Under the pieces are notes generated by a model. It ran no database searches. It saw only the letters and a program-made list of their open reading frames with translations, and was not told where the DNA came from. The position numbers and the translations under genes are program-made. A DNA stretch of 24,892 bases from an uncultured Streptococcus sp. (GTDB lineage: Bacteria > Bacillota > Bacilli > Lactobacillales > Streptococcaceae): NCBI GenBank assembly GCA_902480035.1, contig CABSRC010000011.1, forward strand, positions 1-24,892, given 5' to 3'. Below are positions 22,227-24,892 of the stretch, one piece after another (positions within the stretch are counted from its first letter, which is position 1; every line of letters starts with the position of its first letter).

Positions 22227-23732
22227 TTAACGTACTGTACGGATACGCATTGTGTTTGTACGAACAGCTTCTCCAACTGGTACACCAGCAACGATAACGA
22301 TATCATCACCAGATTTAACAAGACCAGCTTCAACTGCTTTACGTTCAGCAATTTCGAACATATCGTCAGTTGATGAAGGAGCATCTGTCAACATTGGGAT
22401 AACACCCCAGTTCAACATCAATCCACGTTCAGTCAATTCGTCAAATGTCAATGCCAAGATATCAGCATCTGGACGGTATTTAGAGATCAAACGTGCAGTG
22501 TGACCTGTCTTAGTCAATGTTACAACCAATTTGATATCCATTGAGTTTGTAGCATCTTTAACAGCTGAAGCCATAACTTCTGTCTTAGAGTTACGTTCAA
22601 ATGTAGCTGGGTTCAAACGACCATATTCTTTCAAAAGTGTTTGAGCGTTCATGTCGATTTTCGCCATTGTAGCTACAGATTCAAGTGGGTATTTACCGTT
22701 TGCAGATTCACCTGAAAGCATTGTAGCATCAGTACCGTCGATAACAGCGTTGAAGACGTCAGATACTTCTGAACGAGTTGCACGTGGTTTTTCAGTCATT
22801 GTTTCAAGCATGTTTGTTGCAGTGATAACAACTTTACCAGCAGCATTTACTTTAGAAGTAATCATTTTTTGGTAAACTGGAACCATTTCGAATGGTACTT
22901 CGATACCCATGTCACCACGAGCGATCATGATACCATCAGTAACTTCGATGATTTCATCCAAGTTTTCGATACCTTGTTGGTTTTCGATTTTCGCAAACAA
23001 TTGAACGTGGCTGTTACCAGTTTCTTCACAGATAGCACGAACTTCTTGAACATCTTTTGCAGTACGTACAAATGAGATCGCGATGAAGTTGATACCTTGT
23101 TCCAAACCGAAGCGGATATCGTCGTTATCACGTTCAGCAAGTGCTGGGAAAGGAATCTTCGTATTAGGGATGTTTACACCTTTTTGTTTAGCGATGATAC
23201 CATCGTTTTCAACTTCAACAACGAATTCACGTTTTGCAGCGTCTTTTTCTACAACGCGAAGACCTAATTTACCATCATCAACCAATACTTGGTGTCCAAC
23301 TTCAACGTCATCAAAGATGTCAAGCGCACCTGCAACGTTCAAAGCAATCACTTCACGAGTTGATTTGATGCCTTGTTTTGTAGCAACGCGGATACGTTCA
23401 CCAGTCTTGTATGAATATTCTTTAGCTTCGCCTTCGAACAATTCAGTACGGATTTCAGGACCTTTTGTATCAAGAAGGTAACCAACTTTTTTACCAGCGA
23501 TTTCTTCTGCACGTTTAACAGTCGCCATACGTTCACCTTGTTCTTGGTGGTCACCGTGTGAGAAGTTGAAACGGAAAGTGTTAGCGCCAGCTTCGATCAA
23601 TTTAGCAATGTTTTGTGCTGAAGCTTCAACGTCAAGTTTTTCAGCCCAGTATCCATCTTCACCGAATTTTTTACCGCCACGGATTTCTACCGCAGGACCT
23701 AAAGTTGCAACGATTTTTACACGTTTGTTCAT
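22227..23732 (-). CDS. pyk: Pyruvate kinase
   Basis: Last step of glycolysis: phosphoenolpyruvate + ADP to pyruvate + ATP, in the cytosol. Motifs: RFNFSHG at residues 54-60, DTKGPEIR at 88-95, the active-site signature with catalytic K248 and metal ligand E250 (FAKIENQQG), and ARGDMG at 271-276. At 501 residues it has the full allosteric C-domain and an N-terminal insert (RGGKKFGEDGYWAEK) typical of the streptococcal form. Codon use is strongly biased, as for a highly expressed gene. It lies 69 bases after pfkA with a strong AAAGGAG site and no clear promoter of its own, so the two are probably cotranscribed. Confidence 0.98.
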   Translation of the reverse strand: MNKRVKIVATLGPAVEIRGGKKFGEDGYWAEKLDVEASAQNIAKLIEAGANTFRFNFSHGDHQEQGERMATVKRAEEIAGKKVGYLLDTKGPEIRTELFEGEAKEYSYKTGERIRVATKQGIKSTREVIALNVAGALDIFDDVEVGHQVLVDDGKLGLRVVEKDAAKREFVVEVENDGIIAKQKGVNIPNTKIPFPALAERDNDDIRFGLEQGINFIAISFVRTAKDVQEVRAICEETGNSHVQLFAKIENQQGIENLDEIIEVTDGIMIARGDMGIEVPFEMVPVYQKMITSKVNAAGKVVITATNMLETMTEKPRATRSEVSDVFNAVIDGTDATMLSGESANGKYPLESVATMAKIDMNAQTLLKEYGRLNPATFERNSKTEVMASAVKDATNSMDIKLVVTLTKTGHTARLISKYRPDADILALTFDELTERGLMLNWGVIPMLTDAPSSTDDMFEIAERKAVEAGLVKSGDDIVIVAGVPVGEAVRTNTMRIRTVR

Positions 23733-23801
23733 GATATATATGACTCCTTTTTTAATATATCTGTCTTTTTAAGACAAGGTTAACGAATTAATGAAATAAA
23801 A

Positions 23802-24815
23802 TTAGATTGAAGACAAGCTACGGTTCAACTCGGCAAGACCAAGATCAGCTTTATGTGGATTGTTTACCACAATCTTACCATCTTCTGTCAAGCTAAAGAG
23901 GGCTCCTTCTTCTGCTTTACCAAGGATTGGGTTTTCCACCATTTTTTCATTACGGATACCAACGGCTACACCACCGATTCCTTGTTTCAGCAATTTAACA
24001 GCGTGTGCTCCCATACGTGAAGCAAGAACACGGTCACGCGCAGTAGGTGAACCACCACGTTGGATGTGGCCAAGCTCAGTCACACGAAGGTCACTTTCAT
24101 CACCAGCCGCTTTCAAGGCTTTACCGAATTCATCTGCAGACATCACGCCTTCAGCTAAAATGATAATGTTGTGGGTACGGCCTTTTGCGTAACCTTCTTT
24201 GATGCTCTCAACAACATCTTCGATCTTGAATCCTTCTTCAGGAATGATGATTTCATCTGCACCAGATGCAATCCCTGCCCAAAGAGCGATATCTCCAGCG
24301 TTACGTCCCATCACTTCAATAACGAAGGTACGGTGGTGACTAGATGAAGTATCACGGATCTTATCGATCGCGTCCATTGCAGTTGTGACTGCAGTATCAA
24401 AACCAATTGTAAAATCAGTTCCGACAATATCGTTGTCGATCGTACCAGGAAGACCAACAGCTGGGAATCCAAGTTCAGTCAAGCGCATCGCACCATGGTA
24501 AGAACCATCTCCACCAATAACGACAACACCTTCGATCCCGTGTTTCTTCAATTGCTCGATCCCTTTTAATTGACCTTCGCGTTGTGCGAATTCAGGGTAA
24601 CGTGCTGAATGAAGGAAAGTACCACCACGGGAAATAATATCTCCAACAGATGATCTATCAAGGGGCTGAATTTTACCAGCAACCATTCCCGCATATCCAT
24701 CATAGATACCGAAAACTTCCATTCCCTCTGAAATTGCTTGACGAACAACTGCACGGATGGCAGCATTCATACCAGGGGCATCTCCACCACTAGTTAAAAC
24801 AGCAATACGTTTCAT
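23802..24815 (-). CDS. pfkA: ATP-dependent 6-phosphofructokinase
   Basis: Commits fructose 6-phosphate to glycolysis by forming fructose 1,6-bisphosphate. Motifs: ATP loop GGDAPGMN (10-17), GGDGSYHGA (101-109), catalytic TIDND with D127, MGRNAGD, and the allosteric/substrate loop GHIQRGGSPTARDR. I choose the ATG at 24813-24815 (337 residues), the standard family start MKRIAVLTSGGD, with AAGGAG 11 bases upstream. A longer reading frame extends 17 codons upstream but spans the promoter -10, so it cannot be coding. It is the first gene of pfkA-pyk. Confidence 0.98.
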   Translation of the reverse strand: MKRIAVLTSGGDAPGMNAAIRAVVRQAISEGMEVFGIYDGYAGMVAGKIQPLDRSSVGDIISRGGTFLHSARYPEFAQREGQLKGIEQLKKHGIEGVVVIGGDGSYHGAMRLTELGFPAVGLPGTIDNDIVGTDFTIGFDTAVTTAMDAIDKIRDTSSSHHRTFVIEVMGRNAGDIALWAGIASGADEIIIPEEGFKIEDVVESIKEGYAKGRTHNIIILAEGVMSADEFGKALKAAGDESDLRVTELGHIQRGGSPTARDRVLASRMGAHAVKLLKQGIGGVAVGIRNEKMVENPILGKAEEGALFSLTEDGKIVVNNPHKADLGLAELNRSLSSI

Positions 24816-24854
24816 TTCGTTGTTTGCTCCTTTTTTTCTTTTACATTCTACGTA

Positions 24855-24863
24855 ATTATAACA
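24855..24863 (-). promoter_or_regulatory. Extended -10 promoter of pfkA-pyk
   Basis: Minus strand TGTTATAAT with the TATAAT at 24855-24860. The -35 is poor. No CcpA cre site is visible in the available 30 bases upstream; the window ends at 24892. Confidence 0.7.
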
Positions 24864-24892
24864 CAAAGAAGACTAAAATTCTCGTATTTTTC

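Noticed and set aside
22049..22384. 111-codon minus-strand ORF spanning the pyk end and the signal-peptidase-like gene's promoter
   Set aside because: It runs through the pyk terminator and is a shadow of the pyk C-terminus.
23733..23801. Terminator or separate promoter between pfkA and pyk
   Set aside because: A small TGTCTT/AAGACA hairpin is present but lacks a T-run, and no -35/-10 pair with normal spacing is found.
24816..24866. Upstream extension of pfkA by 17 codons
   Set aside because: It covers the promoter -10 and the ribosome site; the family start is the ATG at 24813-24815.
24830..24892. CcpA cre site upstream of pfkA
   Set aside because: No match to TGWAANCGNTNWCA is visible, and the window ends 30 bases upstream of the -10.

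Overview
The window looks like ordinary core chromosome of a Streptococcus, most likely a mitis/sanguinis/parasanguinis-type oral species. The reasons are the close match of the encoded proteins to the streptococcal families I know (MntE, SpxA, PcrA, PfkA, Pyk, PstB pair), the many extended -10 promoters (TGnTATAAT), strong AGGAGG-type ribosome sites, TTG starts, and a pst-rsmF-IMPase-UPF0223-spx-ribF-truB order that I recall from other streptococci. Species assignment is inference. No transposase, prophage, tRNA, rRNA or CRISPR array is visible.

Layout. 1-964: N-terminal part of aminopeptidase N (minus). 1094-6030: a complete phosphate-uptake operon read on the minus strand, pstS-pstC-pstA-pstB1-pstB2-phoU, ended by a terminator. 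6138-8895: spx, a UPF0223 gene, an inositol-monophosphatase-family gene and an RsmF-type rRNA methyltransferase, packed with tiny gaps or overlaps. 9067-10888: truB-ribF. 11070-12386 (plus): an RclA/Har-type flavoprotein disulfide reductase, divergent from truB. 12422-14981 (minus): DUF2130 protein, GNAT acetyltransferase and alpha/beta hydrolase. 15352-17637 (minus): helicase pcrA, divergent from the manganese exporter mntE (17790-18980, plus). 19279-21407 (minus): amino-acid ABC importer. 21507-22067 (minus): a signal-peptidase-I-like protein lacking both catalytic residues. 22227-24815 (minus): the glycolytic pair pfkA-pyk.

The most unusual content lies in the two long gaps on either side of pcrA-mntE. 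At 15087-15224 (plus) and 19088-19228 (minus) there are two diverged copies of one roughly 140-nt element. Both fold into the same cloverleaf-like four-way junction with a closing stem. I count about 13 base pairs where both bases differ between the copies yet pairing is kept, while junction strands (TTAG, CGGAC, CCG) are conserved. Each copy sits between two near-duplicate terminator hairpins, and each is followed by a further hairpin with a T-run. I do not recognise the family. It could be a structured RNA, a mobile cassette, or both.

Functionally the region joins phosphate uptake, translation maintenance (TruB, RsmF), flavin cofactor synthesis (RibF), redox stress control (Spx, Har, MntE), repair (PcrA) and glycolysis. 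Oral streptococci make H2O2 and meet hypothiocyanite, so the redox genes fit the inferred lifestyle.
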